Shown here piece after piece: positions 51,637 through 58,574 of a DNA stretch of 64,000 nucleotides (position 1 is the first letter of the stretch; every line of letters starts with the position of its first letter). The translations under genes and the position numbers were made by a program. The stretch covers positions 62,001 to 126,000 of the forward strand of contig JABHSK010000005.1 in assembly GCA_018669975.1 (NCBI GenBank), in the 5' to 3' direction. The notes under the pieces were generated by a model. It worked only from the letters and a program-made list of their open reading frames with translations, searched no databases and was not told the DNA's origin. Origin of the DNA: Candidatus Parcubacteria bacterium. Lineage in GTDB: Bacteria > Patescibacteria > ABY1 > UBA1558 > GWA2-36-10.

Positions 51637-52323
51637 ATGTCGAAAGCCTTTTCATTTGATAATATAGAAAATCAACCCGGGCAATTAGCCCAGGAAGTTT
51701 TAAGAAATAACATAGACTCTGCTTTAGACGATTACTCTGTGCTTTTAAAAAGACGTGTTGAAGGCCAGGTAGATGAGAAGCTAGAACAACAAATACAAGA
51801 ACAACGTCAAAACCTAATCCAGCTTTCACAACAGCTTGATAGCCAGTTGGAGCTGGATGATGTATTTTTTGAGAGGGTAAGCGAGTTATTGGAAGTAGCA
51901 GATAAAGGAATAGAAATTGGTAGAAAAGAACTTCAAGATAGATCAGATGGCAAGAGTAATATTGAAGCAATCATTTCTGATATGAGGGAATACGCTAATC
52001 AGCTTGCTAGAATTGACGCACAACTATTAAATGTAGATACAGATTCTACCGAATCAGAAGAGATCATTTTGGAACTCAAGACCATGATACGAGCAATGAC
52101 TAGTATGGCAGGAGAAATACAAAGAGTGATTTTATCTCTAGAAAGAGAAGATAAGGCAGATTTGATTCGAAGACAAGTAAAGATAATGAATGATTTGGTG
52201 AGTGCGATTAAGCACTTTGATGAATTAGATAAAGATATAAATAAATTAAAGAAAATAAGAGAACATTTTTATAAACATTTTGATGAAGCAATATTCTTTT
52301 ATGAAGAATTAAAAGATTTATAA
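51637..52323 (+). CDS. Coiled-coil protein of unknown function inside the str operon
   Basis: The 228-residue product is almost fully helical and strongly charged, with heptad-like leucines through most of its length (about 20-220), for example LEQQIQEQRQNLIQLSQQLDSQLELD and LDKDINKLKKIREHFYKH. There is no signal peptide, membrane helix or known motif. It starts 9 bases after rpsG and ends 32 bases before fusA, so it is cotranscribed with translation genes. A ribosome- or EF-G-linked role is conceivable but only inferred from position. Confidence 0.75.
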   Translation: MSKAFSFDNIENQPGQLAQEVLRNNIDSALDDYSVLLKRRVEGQVDEKLEQQIQEQRQNLIQLSQQLDSQLELDDVFFERVSELLEVADKGIEIGRKELQDRSDGKSNIEAIISDMREYANQLARIDAQLLNVDTDSTESEEIILELKTMIRAMTSMAGEIQRVILSLEREDKADLIRRQVKIMNDLVSAIKHFDELDKDINKLKKIREHFYKHFDEAIFFYEELKDL

Positions 52324-52355
52324 AAATAATATAATTAAAATTTTAGAAAAATAAT

Positions 52356-54452
52356 ATGCCCAGACAGTATCCATTAGGAAAAATTAGAAACATTGGCATC
52401 ATTGCTCATATTGATGCTGGAAAAACTACCGTCACCGAACGTATCCTTTTTTATACTGGTAAAAAACATAAGATTGGTGAAGTCCACGAAGGTGAAGCTG
52501 AGATGGACTGGATGGAGCAGGAGAAAGAAAGAGGTATTACTATTACCTCAGCTGCTACTACTTGTTTTTGGGATCTACCAGATTGGTTAGGTGGTGACAA
52601 GGCTAACATTAATATTATTGATACCCCAGGCCACGTTGATTTTACTGTAGAGGTAGAGAGATCTTTACGTGTTTTAGATGGCGGTGTGATTGTTTTTGAT
52701 GGTGTAGCTGGTGTAGAGCCACAATCTGAAACTGTTTGGAGACAAGCTGATAAATACAATGTACCTAGAATAGCCTTTATCAACAAGATGGATAGAATGG
52801 GTGCAGATTTTTATTATGATTTAGATACTATTCACGAAAGATTAACTAAGATTGCTCATCCAATGCAGCTACCTATTGGTGCTGCTGAAACCTTTGAAGG
52901 TATTATTAATCTTTTGGAAAAAGAAGCTTGGTTTTATTTAGATGAAGATGGTAAGGAATTTGAAAAACGTGATATTCCAGAAGACTTGAAAGATAAAGTA
53001 GAAGAATATCGTGGTAAATTGATTGAAGCCATTGTTGAAAATGATGAAGCTTTGATGGAAAAATATCTTGGCGGTGAAGAACCAGCTCTTGAAGATTTGA
53101 AAAAAGTTTTACGTAAGGCAGTGATCGATAATAAGATTGTACCTGTTTTTGTGGGCTCCGCACTTAAGAATAAAGGTGTGCAATTCTTGTTGGATGCTAT
53201 TGTTGCTTATTTACCATCACCACTTGATTTACCCGACATTGAAGGTACTGAGCCACGTAACGAAGAAAGTAAAGTTATTGTAAAAGCATCTGATGATGAA
53301 CCGTTTACTGGTTTAGCTTTTAAAGTAGCTACCGATCCCTATGTTGGTAGATTAACTTTTGTCAGAGTTTATTCTGGCATTTTACAGTCAGGATCTTATG
53401 TTTATAATACTAACTCAGATAAGAAAGAAAGAATTGGTCGTATTTTAAGAATGCACGCTAATTCTCGTGAAGAAGTAAGTGAAGTGTATGCTGGTGATAT
53501 TGTAGCCGTGGTTGGTCTTAAAAACACCACCACTGGTCATACGATAGTTGACCCAAGTCGACATGTTGTTTTGGAGAGTATGGAATTCCCTGATCCAGTT
53601 ATTTTTGTGGCTGTTGAGCCAAAGACTAAACAAGATCAAGAAAAGATGGGACTAGCTTTGAGTAAGCTTACTGAAGAAGATCCTACCTTTACTGTCCGTA
53701 CAGATGAAGAGACCAACCAGACAATTATTGGTGGTATGGGAGAACTACACTTGGATATTATCATTGATCGTATGAAACGAGAGTTTTCTGTCGAAGCCAA
53801 TGTTGGTGCTCCGCAGGTTGCTTTCAAAGAGACTATTGGAGTTCAGGCTGAAGCAGAAGGTAAATACGTCAAGCAGTCAGGTGGTCGTGGTCAATATGGT
53901 CATTGTTGGTTGAGGTTAGAGCCAATGGAAAGAGGTGCAGGTTTTGAATTTAGTGATGAAATCAAAGGCGGCTCTATTCCTAAAGAATATATTCCAGCTA
54001 TTGAAAAAGGTATTAAGCAAACAATGGCTAACGGAATTTTAGCTGGTTATCAAATTCAAGATGTTAGGGCTGTCGTTTACGATGGTAGTTATCATGAGGT
54101 TGATTCTTCTGAAGCAGCGTTTAAAGTAGCTGGTTCAATGGCTTTTAAAGCAGCCTTTAATAAAGCAAATCCTTCTGTCCTAGAACCGATTATGAAAGTA
54201 GAAGCTGTCACACCTGAACAATATATGGGTGACGTTATTGGTGATTTGAATTCTAAGAGAGGACAGGTTTCAGAAATGACAGATAGGGCTGGCGCTAAAG
54301 TTATTAATGCTGAAGTGCCACTTTCAGAGATGTTTGGCTATGCTACATCCCTTCGTTCTATGACGCAGGGTCGTGCTAGTTATTCTATGGAATTTGCCAA
54401 ATATCAGGAAGTACCGAAGAGTGTAGAAGAAGAGTTGAAGAAGAAAGCGTAA
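52356..54452 (+). CDS. fusA: Elongation factor G
   Basis: EF-G drives translocation of tRNA and mRNA on the ribosome with GTP. All GTPase motifs are present: AHIDAGKTT near residue 16, RGITITSAAT near 59, DTPGHVDF near 90 and NKMDRMGA near 145. Domains II-V follow, with GGMGELHLDIIIDR near 461 and the C-terminal RSMTQGRASYSMEF. The length of 698 is normal. The usual partner tuf is not next to it but 4 kb away, behind accessory genes. Confidence 0.98.
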   Translation: MPRQYPLGKIRNIGIIAHIDAGKTTVTERILFYTGKKHKIGEVHEGEAEMDWMEQEKERGITITSAATTCFWDLPDWLGGDKANINIIDTPGHVDFTVEVERSLRVLDGGVIVFDGVAGVEPQSETVWRQADKYNVPRIAFINKMDRMGADFYYDLDTIHERLTKIAHPMQLPIGAAETFEGIINLLEKEAWFYLDEDGKEFEKRDIPEDLKDKVEEYRGKLIEAIVENDEALMEKYLGGEEPALEDLKKVLRKAVIDNKIVPVFVGSALKNKGVQFLLDAIVAYLPSPLDLPDIEGTEPRNEESKVIVKASDDEPFTGLAFKVATDPYVGRLTFVRVYSGILQSGSYVYNTNSDKKERIGRILRMHANSREEVSEVYAGDIVAVVGLKNTTTGHTIVDPSRHVVLESMEFPDPVIFVAVEPKTKQDQEKMGLALSKLTEEDPTFTVRTDEETNQTIIGGMGELHLDIIIDRMKREFSVEANVGAPQVAFKETIGVQAEAEGKYVKQSGGRGQYGHCWLRLEPMERGAGFEFSDEIKGGSIPKEYIPAIEKGIKQTMANGILAGYQIQDVRAVVYDGSYHEVDSSEAAFKVAGSMAFKAAFNKANPSVLEPIMKVEAVTPEQYMGDVIGDLNSKRGQVSEMTDRAGAKVINAEVPLSEMFGYATSLRSMTQGRASYSMEFAKYQEVPKSVEEELKKKA

Positions 54453-54464
54453 TTGTGATATAAT
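54435..54464 (+). promoter_or_regulatory. Predicted promoter of the cold-shock gene
   Basis: TTGAAG (54435-54440, inside the end of fusA), an 18-base spacer and TATAAT (54459-54464). Confidence 0.5.
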
Positions 54465-54522
54465 ATATAGAGCTGGTTTAGGCCAGTGTAATATATAAAA
54501 TTTATTAGTAACACCCAGTAAA

Positions 54523-54717
54523 ATGCCACAAGGAAAAGTAAAGTGGTTCAATGACACCAAGGGTTTCGGTTTTATCGAACAAGATGATGGAGGTGCAGAC
54601 CTCTTCGTTCACAAGACCGAAGTTGAAGGTGGTTCTTTGCAAGAAGGACAAGTTGTTGAATACGAAGTCGGCGAAGGTCCAAAAGGTCCTAACGCCACCA
54701 ATGTAAAAGTTGCCTAA
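54523..54717 (+). CDS. Cold-shock domain protein
   Basis: The 64-residue protein is a single cold-shock (OB-fold) domain that binds single-stranded RNA/DNA and melts RNA structure. RNP1 is GKVKWFNDTKGFGFIEQD (about residues 4-21) and RNP2 is ADLFVHKTEV near 25. It is slightly shorter than CspA of E. coli (70). It has its own promoter and terminator after fusA. Codon use is richer in GC-ending codons than in fusA, as expected for high expression. Confidence 0.95.
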   Translation: MPQGKVKWFNDTKGFGFIEQDDGGADLFVHKTEVEGGSLQEGQVVEYEVGEGPKGPNATNVKVA

Positions 54718-54741
54718 AAACAATTGATATATTGAAAAATT

Positions 54742-54767
54742 AAACCCCGCTTAGGCGGGGTTTTTTT
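54742..54767 (+). terminator. Terminator of the cold-shock gene
   Basis: Stem AAACCCCGC / GCGGGGTTT with loop TTAG (54742-54763), then T. Confidence 0.92.
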
Positions 54768-54776
54768 GTTTATAAA

Positions 54777-54807
54777 TAAAAACCCCACCGAATTGAATTC
54801 GGTGGGG
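54777..54807 (-). terminator. Terminator of the minus-strand IMPase-like gene
   Basis: Palindromic stem CCCCACCGAATT (54783-54794) / AATTCGGTGGGG (54796-54807); on the minus strand it runs into a T tract (A's at 54777-54782). Confidence 0.85.
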
Positions 54808-54815
54808 AATAAAGA

Positions 54816-55958
54816 TCAAACAATCTGGACAGCAAAGCCCTGGTCTACCATGCCTCGCATCATTGTAACCGCTGGATCATTGTCAGCTGGGACAATGACA
54901 GTAGTATCCCTAAATTGACTGGGATAGTCATGGTTGTTTAGGAAGGTTAGCTTGAGACCAGTGTTAATAATCAGACCGGGATTATAGATGCTGTTTTGTA
55001 GCACCGGCGTTAGTAGTTTGCCAGCTCTTTTTTCGTGATACTCTCGATCACAGAATAGTTTGAAGGCCAACAATTTGCCAGCAGAGAAGAAGGCTACCGC
55101 GATATTAGGTAGACTTTCTTGAATTTTCTCACCGCTGTGAGCAATGACACCGATATTACTGACAACTTCACGACTATCATCCAGTAGGTAGGCAAAGCGG
55201 AGCGGACCTATGGGTGATTTGATGCCATTCTCCAAAGGGAAGAAGCGCAAATGAGTGCCACGACGATTATTGTCGTATTTACCTTTCTTGTTGTAGCAGA
55301 GCATGAGCAGTTTTTCCGTATCCTTGAAGCTGACGCGGGTGCTGAGCTTGGATTCATTGGTGATACGACGAATTGATCCGCAAAACACACCGCGTTCATA
55401 GGCCACAAAGACTTCACCAGTCAGTAGATTGAGAACGATAGCAAAACGAATCTGGTTGTCTTTGAGGAAAGTGACGGAAGCATTTGGTGCCTGTACGCGG
55501 GCTAGTGGTTTGCCGATACGTTTGAGTTCGGCGTCAAAAATTTGACCCATAGTCTGGCAAGAGTCACCAAATTCCTCGATCATTCTTTCTAGATGAGATG
55601 ATCCATCTATTGGATCAGAGATAATAATCGGAGTATTGGTTTCGATGCGACGGTCTTTGGGTACACGACCACGTTCTTCGGTGATGACTACACCTGATTG
55701 ACGGTAGATGCGTTGGAAGAGGGAATAGTGACCAAAGCATTGTTCACCGCCAAGGCAGATGATATCTTCGGCTACCACATCAAACCAACGTGTGTCCTTT
55801 CCATCTTTACGGGAATAGAGTGTCTGAGTTTCAGCGTCCATTTCGCTGATGTGGCGGATAGCATCTTTGACAGATAGGCGACATAGCGTGTTGTACATTC
55901 GTCGCATAATAGTCAGGGAGCCATTGAGCATCATGGTGTCTTTGTTGGGGGGAGCCAT
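54816..55958 (-). CDS. Inositol monophosphatase/FBPase-superfamily protein
   Basis: With the ATG at 55958 the product is 380 residues; this start was chosen because GGAGGT lies 6-7 bases before it, while the longer frame to 56024 lacks SD and family similarity. The metal motif SDPIDGSS (114-121) and upstream Glu94/Glu95 (ITEERG) are the marks of the Li-sensitive phosphatase superfamily. It is longer than IMPases (about 260 residues), and the C-terminal WDxAxG-type motif is not evident. So the substrate, or even activity, is uncertain. It belongs to the SD-led GC-richer set. Confidence 0.72.
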   Translation of the reverse strand: MAPPNKDTMMLNGSLTIMRRMYNTLCRLSVKDAIRHISEMDAETQTLYSRKDGKDTRWFDVVAEDIICLGGEQCFGHYSLFQRIYRQSGVVITEERGRVPKDRRIETNTPIIISDPIDGSSHLERMIEEFGDSCQTMGQIFDAELKRIGKPLARVQAPNASVTFLKDNQIRFAIVLNLLTGEVFVAYERGVFCGSIRRITNESKLSTRVSFKDTEKLLMLCYNKKGKYDNNRRGTHLRFFPLENGIKSPIGPLRFAYLLDDSREVVSNIGVIAHSGEKIQESLPNIAVAFFSAGKLLAFKLFCDREYHEKRAGKLLTPVLQNSIYNPGLIINTGLKLTFLNNHDYPSQFRDTTVIVPADNDPAVTMMRGMVDQGFAVQIV

Positions 55959-56014
55959 TTTATTACCTCCGGCTCGGGTGATTGTTTGTGGGTTGTGAAG
56001 GTTCGATTGATAAA

Positions 56015-56043
56015 TTTTTAACATAAATACATACTCTGGTCAA
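56015..56043 (-). promoter_or_regulatory. Predicted promoter of the IMPase-like gene
   Basis: On the minus strand TTGACC (56043-56038), a 17-base spacer and TAAAAA (56020-56015). Confidence 0.5.
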
Positions 56044-56049
56044 ACCAGG

Positions 56050-56081
56050 AAAAATAAAATACCTACACTGCAAGTGTAGGT
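56050..56081 (-). terminator. Terminator of the 55-residue gene
   Basis: Perfect 9-bp stem ACCTACACT (56061-56069) / AGTGTAGGT (56073-56081), followed on the minus strand by a T-rich stretch. Confidence 0.78.
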
Positions 56082-56090
56082 ATCAGGTTG

Positions 56091-56258
56091 TTAGTCTTTT
56101 TTTGTTTCATTGGCGATAGTCTCATGTTCGCCGTCCAGTTTACGAATTTTCGTCTCAATGTCCATGACTAGACAATCCCAGAGTGAGATACCAAATGGGT
56201 CTGCCTGCAGAGCAGTGATAGTTTCGGGTTCAAGCCCGCCACGTACGATTTGGCACAT
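56091..56258 (-). CDS. Small SD-led protein, 55 residues, unknown function
   Basis: Minus-strand ATG at 56258 is preceded by GAAGGGAG at a good distance and opens a 55-residue frame ending at 56091. The peptide starts MCQIVRGGLEPETIT and has a mixed core (DPFGISLWDCLVMDIETK) with two further cysteine/aromatic positions, and a charged end. It is followed closely by its own terminator. I recognise no family. A plus-strand frame over the same bases (56110-56301) has no SD and is taken as the shadow. Confidence 0.6.
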   Translation of the reverse strand: MCQIVRGGLEPETITALQADPFGISLWDCLVMDIETKIRKLDGEHETIANETKKD

Positions 56259-56337
56259 CGATGTCTCCCTTCTATCCGTGAAGGAATTTAAAAGAACGTA
56301 ATATTAAAAATAATAAAATTATCTTAAACTGTCAAAT

Positions 56338-56368
56338 AAAAAAAAGATCTCGATTCAAGGGAACCGAG
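56338..56368 (-). terminator. Terminator of the tmRNA-like unit
   Basis: On the minus strand CTCGGTTC / GAATCGAG (56368-56361 / 56356-56349; one G-T pair) is followed by a run of eight T. It ends the transcript that starts at 57.0 kb. Confidence 0.85.
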
Positions 56369-56378
56369 TCTTTCTCGA

Positions 56379-56431
56379 GGGGTAGCGTTTACCCCTTTTA
56401 AACTCACTATTACTAGCGAGCTTAAAAGGGG
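56379..56431 (-). other. Competing inverted repeats in the 3' part of the tmRNA-like unit
   Basis: CCCCTTTTAAACTC (56392-56405) pairs with GAGCTTAAAAGGGG (56418-56431), one mismatch. GGGGTA (56379-56384) can instead pair with TACCCC (56390-56395). The two hairpins share bases, so only one can form. Confidence 0.55.
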
Positions 56432-56471
56432 CCCCGACAAGAAGTCAGGGCAGGGAACAGGTGGCGTGTTA

Positions 56472-56573
56472 TTAGGGCAGTTTGATGCCCATCGCCTGTT
56501 GTTCCCCTGAGGGAATTTCGAGCAATCCCATTGTGATTGCCAGTCCTTCTATGAGAGCTTTGATCAATTTCAT
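56472..56573 (-). CDS. Small SD-led protein, 33 residues, unknown function
   Basis: Minus-strand ATG at 56573 lies behind AAAAGGAGGTGATC, one of the best ribosome binding sites in the window. The peptide begins MKLIKALIEGLAITMGLL and ends EQQAMGIKLP. The first 20 residues could form an amphipathic or membrane helix. It lies in the same transcript as the tmRNA-like RNA and behind a large hairpin. It has no recognised family; a leader peptide or small membrane-active protein is possible. Confidence 0.5.
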   Translation of the reverse strand: MKLIKALIEGLAITMGLLEIPSGEQQAMGIKLP

Positions 56574-56604
56574 GATCACCTCCTTTTGGGGTTGAAGAAA
56601 TTTT

Positions 56605-56643
56605 CCCTCCTGAATGCACCAACTAGTGATACTCTCAGGAGGG
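56605..56643 (-). promoter_or_regulatory. Leader hairpin before the 33-residue ORF
   Basis: A perfect 9-bp inverted repeat CCCTCCTGA (56605-56613) / TCAGGAGGG (56635-56643) lies about 30 bases before the ORF start; its CCTCCT arm could also pair with the AGGAGG of the ORF. A second hairpin (56644-56662, AGCCAGTC/GACTGGCT) lies next to it. Confidence 0.5.
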
Positions 56644-56686
56644 AGCCAGTCTGAGACTGGCTTGAAAAAATTGTATGTAGAGAATT

Positions 56687-56938
56687 TGGGTGCAGAAGGT
56701 GGAGTTGAACCACATCCATTTGGACCGGTAGGTCATTGATTTGACGGGAACACCCATCCCTTAAACCGGCAACTGCCCAACATAAGTTGCTCTACAAAGA
56801 GCGGAACTGGAGGTGAGATTGCCCAACTTTGGACCTAAGCCCGTTGAAACCAGGTTACTAGGTTGAAATTATTGAGCCGGAGCCCTATAAAATCAGCTAA
56901 TATAATCTGTTCTCGCCCCTCCAAATCTACTCTTTGCA
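56687..56938 (-). ncRNA. Structured RNA with tRNA-like 3' end, tmRNA candidate
   Basis: Read on the minus strand, the 3' end has a T-arm (GTGG-TTCAACT-CCAC, 56713-56699), then TTCTGCA, C and an encoded CCA (56689-56687). The T-loop equals that of E. coli tmRNA. The 5' end TGCAAAG (56938-56932) pairs with TTCTGCA at 6 of 7 positions, and ATTTGGA (56926-56920) pairs with TCCAAAT (56724-56718), like acceptor and P2 helices. Inner hairpins: GCTC/GAGC, GCAACT/AGTTGC, GGGA/TCCC, GACC/GGTC. A possible tag frame GCA...TAA runs from 56790 to 56761. The tag does not end in the usual LAA and the D-region is short, so the call is tentative. Confidence 0.4.
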
Positions 56939-56976
56939 AAAACTTTATTTTTCTAAGTTCTTTATTGTAATAGAGC

Positions 56977-57005
56977 ATTATAGCATATATTTCATATCTT
57001 GTCAA
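56977..57005 (-). promoter_or_regulatory. Strong predicted promoter of the tmRNA-like unit
   Basis: Minus strand TTGACA (57005-57000), a 17-base spacer and TATAAT (56982-56977): both boxes are perfect consensus. Confidence 0.88.
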
Positions 57006-57020
57006 GGGTATAAAAGGGTT

Positions 57021-57054
57021 AAAAAAAAGACCGTCGAGCGATGAACTCGACGGT
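57021..57054 (-). terminator. Terminator of the 263-residue membrane protein gene
   Basis: Stem ACCGTCGAG (57030-57038) / CTCGACGGT (57046-57054) with a T tract on the minus strand (A's at 57021-57028). Confidence 0.92.
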
Positions 57055-57061
57055 GTAATAA

Positions 57062-57853
57062 TCAGGCCACCCTAGCCAGTAGATTAGATTTACCATTCCA
57101 GACAAAGTGTACAGACAGGAATTCGTTGGTCTCAGTACTCCATTTATTTTCCAAGATATCAAAGATAGACATACCTACTGCTTGAGCAATTATTTGCTGC
57201 TTGATGTAGTCAACGTAGTGCTTTTCCAGGGCATGGGAGTCAACCTGGCGAGGTTGCCGACCATAGTTGAGTATCAATTTGATGGTGCCATTGAGATTGA
57301 GGCGCTTGCCTTCCTGACAGATAATCTCCAAGTCTTTGAGATGTATCTTTGGTGTGGTGATAACGCGCAAGGCATAACTTCCCCCAGGACGTAGGTGGAA
57401 TTGTTCACCGCCATAGTATAATTGCTGTTTGAATCGGATTACATCACCTTCTGTAACTAGGCAGCACCTCCATACGCGGTACATTAGTAGTATCTGCAAG
57501 CCAAAAGTAGCTAGAGCGATAATAGGAAGTTTACTGTTGAATTCGGGACTGACAAGGGGAGTTAGAAATAACATAAAGCTGACAAATATATTGCAGACAG
57601 CTAGTGGCCAACCTAGACCATGGGCAATAATGCCCAGGATTTTGCTGGGGTATTGGCAACGTGAAATACTGCGTTGCATGACCAGTAGTAGTGACGACAT
57701 TAGCATGCAGAAGCCTAGTCCACCGAGAGCTAGTCTAAAAATGGTAGAAAATGACCAATCTGTCGGATTTTCTTCGGTTGGCGTAAAGGTGCCATTAAGT
57801 AATAGGCCAAGGCCAAGGAAAATAACAAATACGAACAACATCATCCATTTCAT
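57062..57853 (-). CDS. Membrane protein of unknown function, 263 residues
   Basis: The protein starts at ATG 57853 behind CAGGAG, and has four hydrophobic helices (about 3-20, 36-60, 76-98 and 107-127). A soluble C-terminal part of about 135 residues follows (TPKIHLKDLEIICQEG, LEKHYVDYIKQQI). That part has a strand-helix pattern faintly like an SPFH/band-7 domain, but too weak to claim. It has its own promoter and terminator. Two plus-strand frames over it lack SD and are treated as shadows. Confidence 0.7.
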   Translation of the reverse strand: MKWMMLFVFVIFLGLGLLLNGTFTPTEENPTDWSFSTIFRLALGGLGFCMLMSSLLLVMQRSISRCQYPSKILGIIAHGLGWPLAVCNIFVSFMLFLTPLVSPEFNSKLPIIALATFGLQILLMYRVWRCCLVTEGDVIRFKQQLYYGGEQFHLRPGGSYALRVITTPKIHLKDLEIICQEGKRLNLNGTIKLILNYGRQPRQVDSHALEKHYVDYIKQQIIAQAVGMSIFDILENKWSTETNEFLSVHFVWNGKSNLLARVA

Positions 57854-57913
57854 GATTTTTTCTCCTGTTTTTTGAGTGGTTTTGATTGGGTAGGAACGAT
57901 ATTAAGATAAGCT

Positions 57914-57942
57914 AATATATCAATTTCGTAGTTTTATGTCAA
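57914..57942 (-). promoter_or_regulatory. Predicted promoter of the 263-residue membrane protein
   Basis: Minus strand TTGACA (57942-57937), a 17-base spacer and TATATT (57919-57914). Confidence 0.65.
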
Positions 57943-57958
57943 TTGTGTATAAAATTGT

Positions 57959-57987
57959 TTGACAATAGCTGATTTTTACCATAAAAT
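57959..57987 (+). promoter_or_regulatory. Predicted promoter of the Phd-like gene
   Basis: TTGACA (57959-57964), a 17-base spacer and TAAAAT (57982-57987), divergent from the previous promoter. Confidence 0.68.
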
Positions 57988-58010
57988 AAGCCTACTTTTA
58001 AGATAAATTT

Positions 58011-58385
58011 ATGGCAAATTATAAACAAATGGACAAGGTTTTAGAGCTAGCAGCCAAAACTGGTGATAAGGTCATTGTATTATCAGAAAATCACGACCCT
58101 TATGTAGTGATGCCAGTCAAGGAGTATGAGGTTTTATTACAAGGTTCATCCACTGTAGATGGTCTAACTGAGGAGCAATTATTAGATAAAATAAACCGTG
58201 ATATTGCTGTTTGGAAATCATCTCAAGATGACTTGGAAGATTACAATTTAGATCAATTTAAGGTGGAGTCACTTAAAAAAGTTGATGTAAGTAAAAAGGC
58301 GGTTGATAATAAAGTTCAGGAGCCAAAAATTGAGAAAGTTGAAGTCGAAGAAGAGGATAGGTATTATATTGAGCCTGTAGACTAG
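58011..58385 (+). CDS. Phd/YefM-like N-terminal domain protein with acidic tail
   Basis: The 124-residue protein begins with a region (about 5-45, LELAAKTGDKVIVLSENHDPYVVMPVKEYEVLL) that follows the Phd/YefM antitoxin fold pattern: a beta strand read as V.V...G.P..V....Y..L. After a short helical part the C-terminus is charged and probably disordered. No toxin gene is adjacent on either side, so a toxin-antitoxin role is not supported by context. It could be a DNA-binding regulator. It lies between accessory genes and tuf. Confidence 0.6.
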   Translation: MANYKQMDKVLELAAKTGDKVIVLSENHDPYVVMPVKEYEVLLQGSSTVDGLTEEQLLDKINRDIAVWKSSQDDLEDYNLDQFKVESLKKVDVSKKAVDNKVQEPKIEKVEVEEEDRYYIEPVD

Positions 58386-58442
58386 TATTTTAGCTAACAT
58401 TAGCTCATAAGTACTAAAAACACAGATTATGCCCCAGGGGGC

Positions 58443-58471
58443 TTGCAAAAATTTAAGAACAGTGCTATAAT
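58443..58471 (+). promoter_or_regulatory. Strong predicted promoter of tuf
   Basis: TTGCAA (58443-58448), a 17-base spacer and perfect TATAAT (58466-58471). Confidence 0.8.
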
Positions 58472-58513
58472 CTGTGTGTTTTAAAAAACAATTATTAAGT
58501 AATTAATTTAAAA

Positions 58514-58556
58514 GATAGTTGGGTTACAAAGGCCCTTTATTTGTAGGGTCACTATC
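58514..58556 (+). promoter_or_regulatory. Leader hairpin next to the tuf ribosome binding site
   Basis: GATAGT (58514-58519) / ACTATC (58551-58556) encloses CCCT / AGGG; AAAGGAG follows directly, 11 bases before the ATG. It could modulate access to the site. Confidence 0.5.
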
Positions 58557-58574
58557 AAAGGAGAAACATAAAAA

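Noticed and set aside
56687..56800. Ordinary tRNA on the minus strand
   Set aside because: A T-arm, CCA and D-arm-like hairpin are present, but no 5' acceptor strand lies at the correct distance and the anticodon arm has a 10-base loop.
57107..57875. Two plus-strand frames over the membrane protein gene
   Set aside because: The minus-strand gene has SD, promoter, terminator and membrane helices; the plus frames have none of these.
58011..58385. Toxin-antitoxin pair
   Set aside because: Only the Phd/YefM-like half is seen; the neighbours are a membrane protein on the other strand and tuf.
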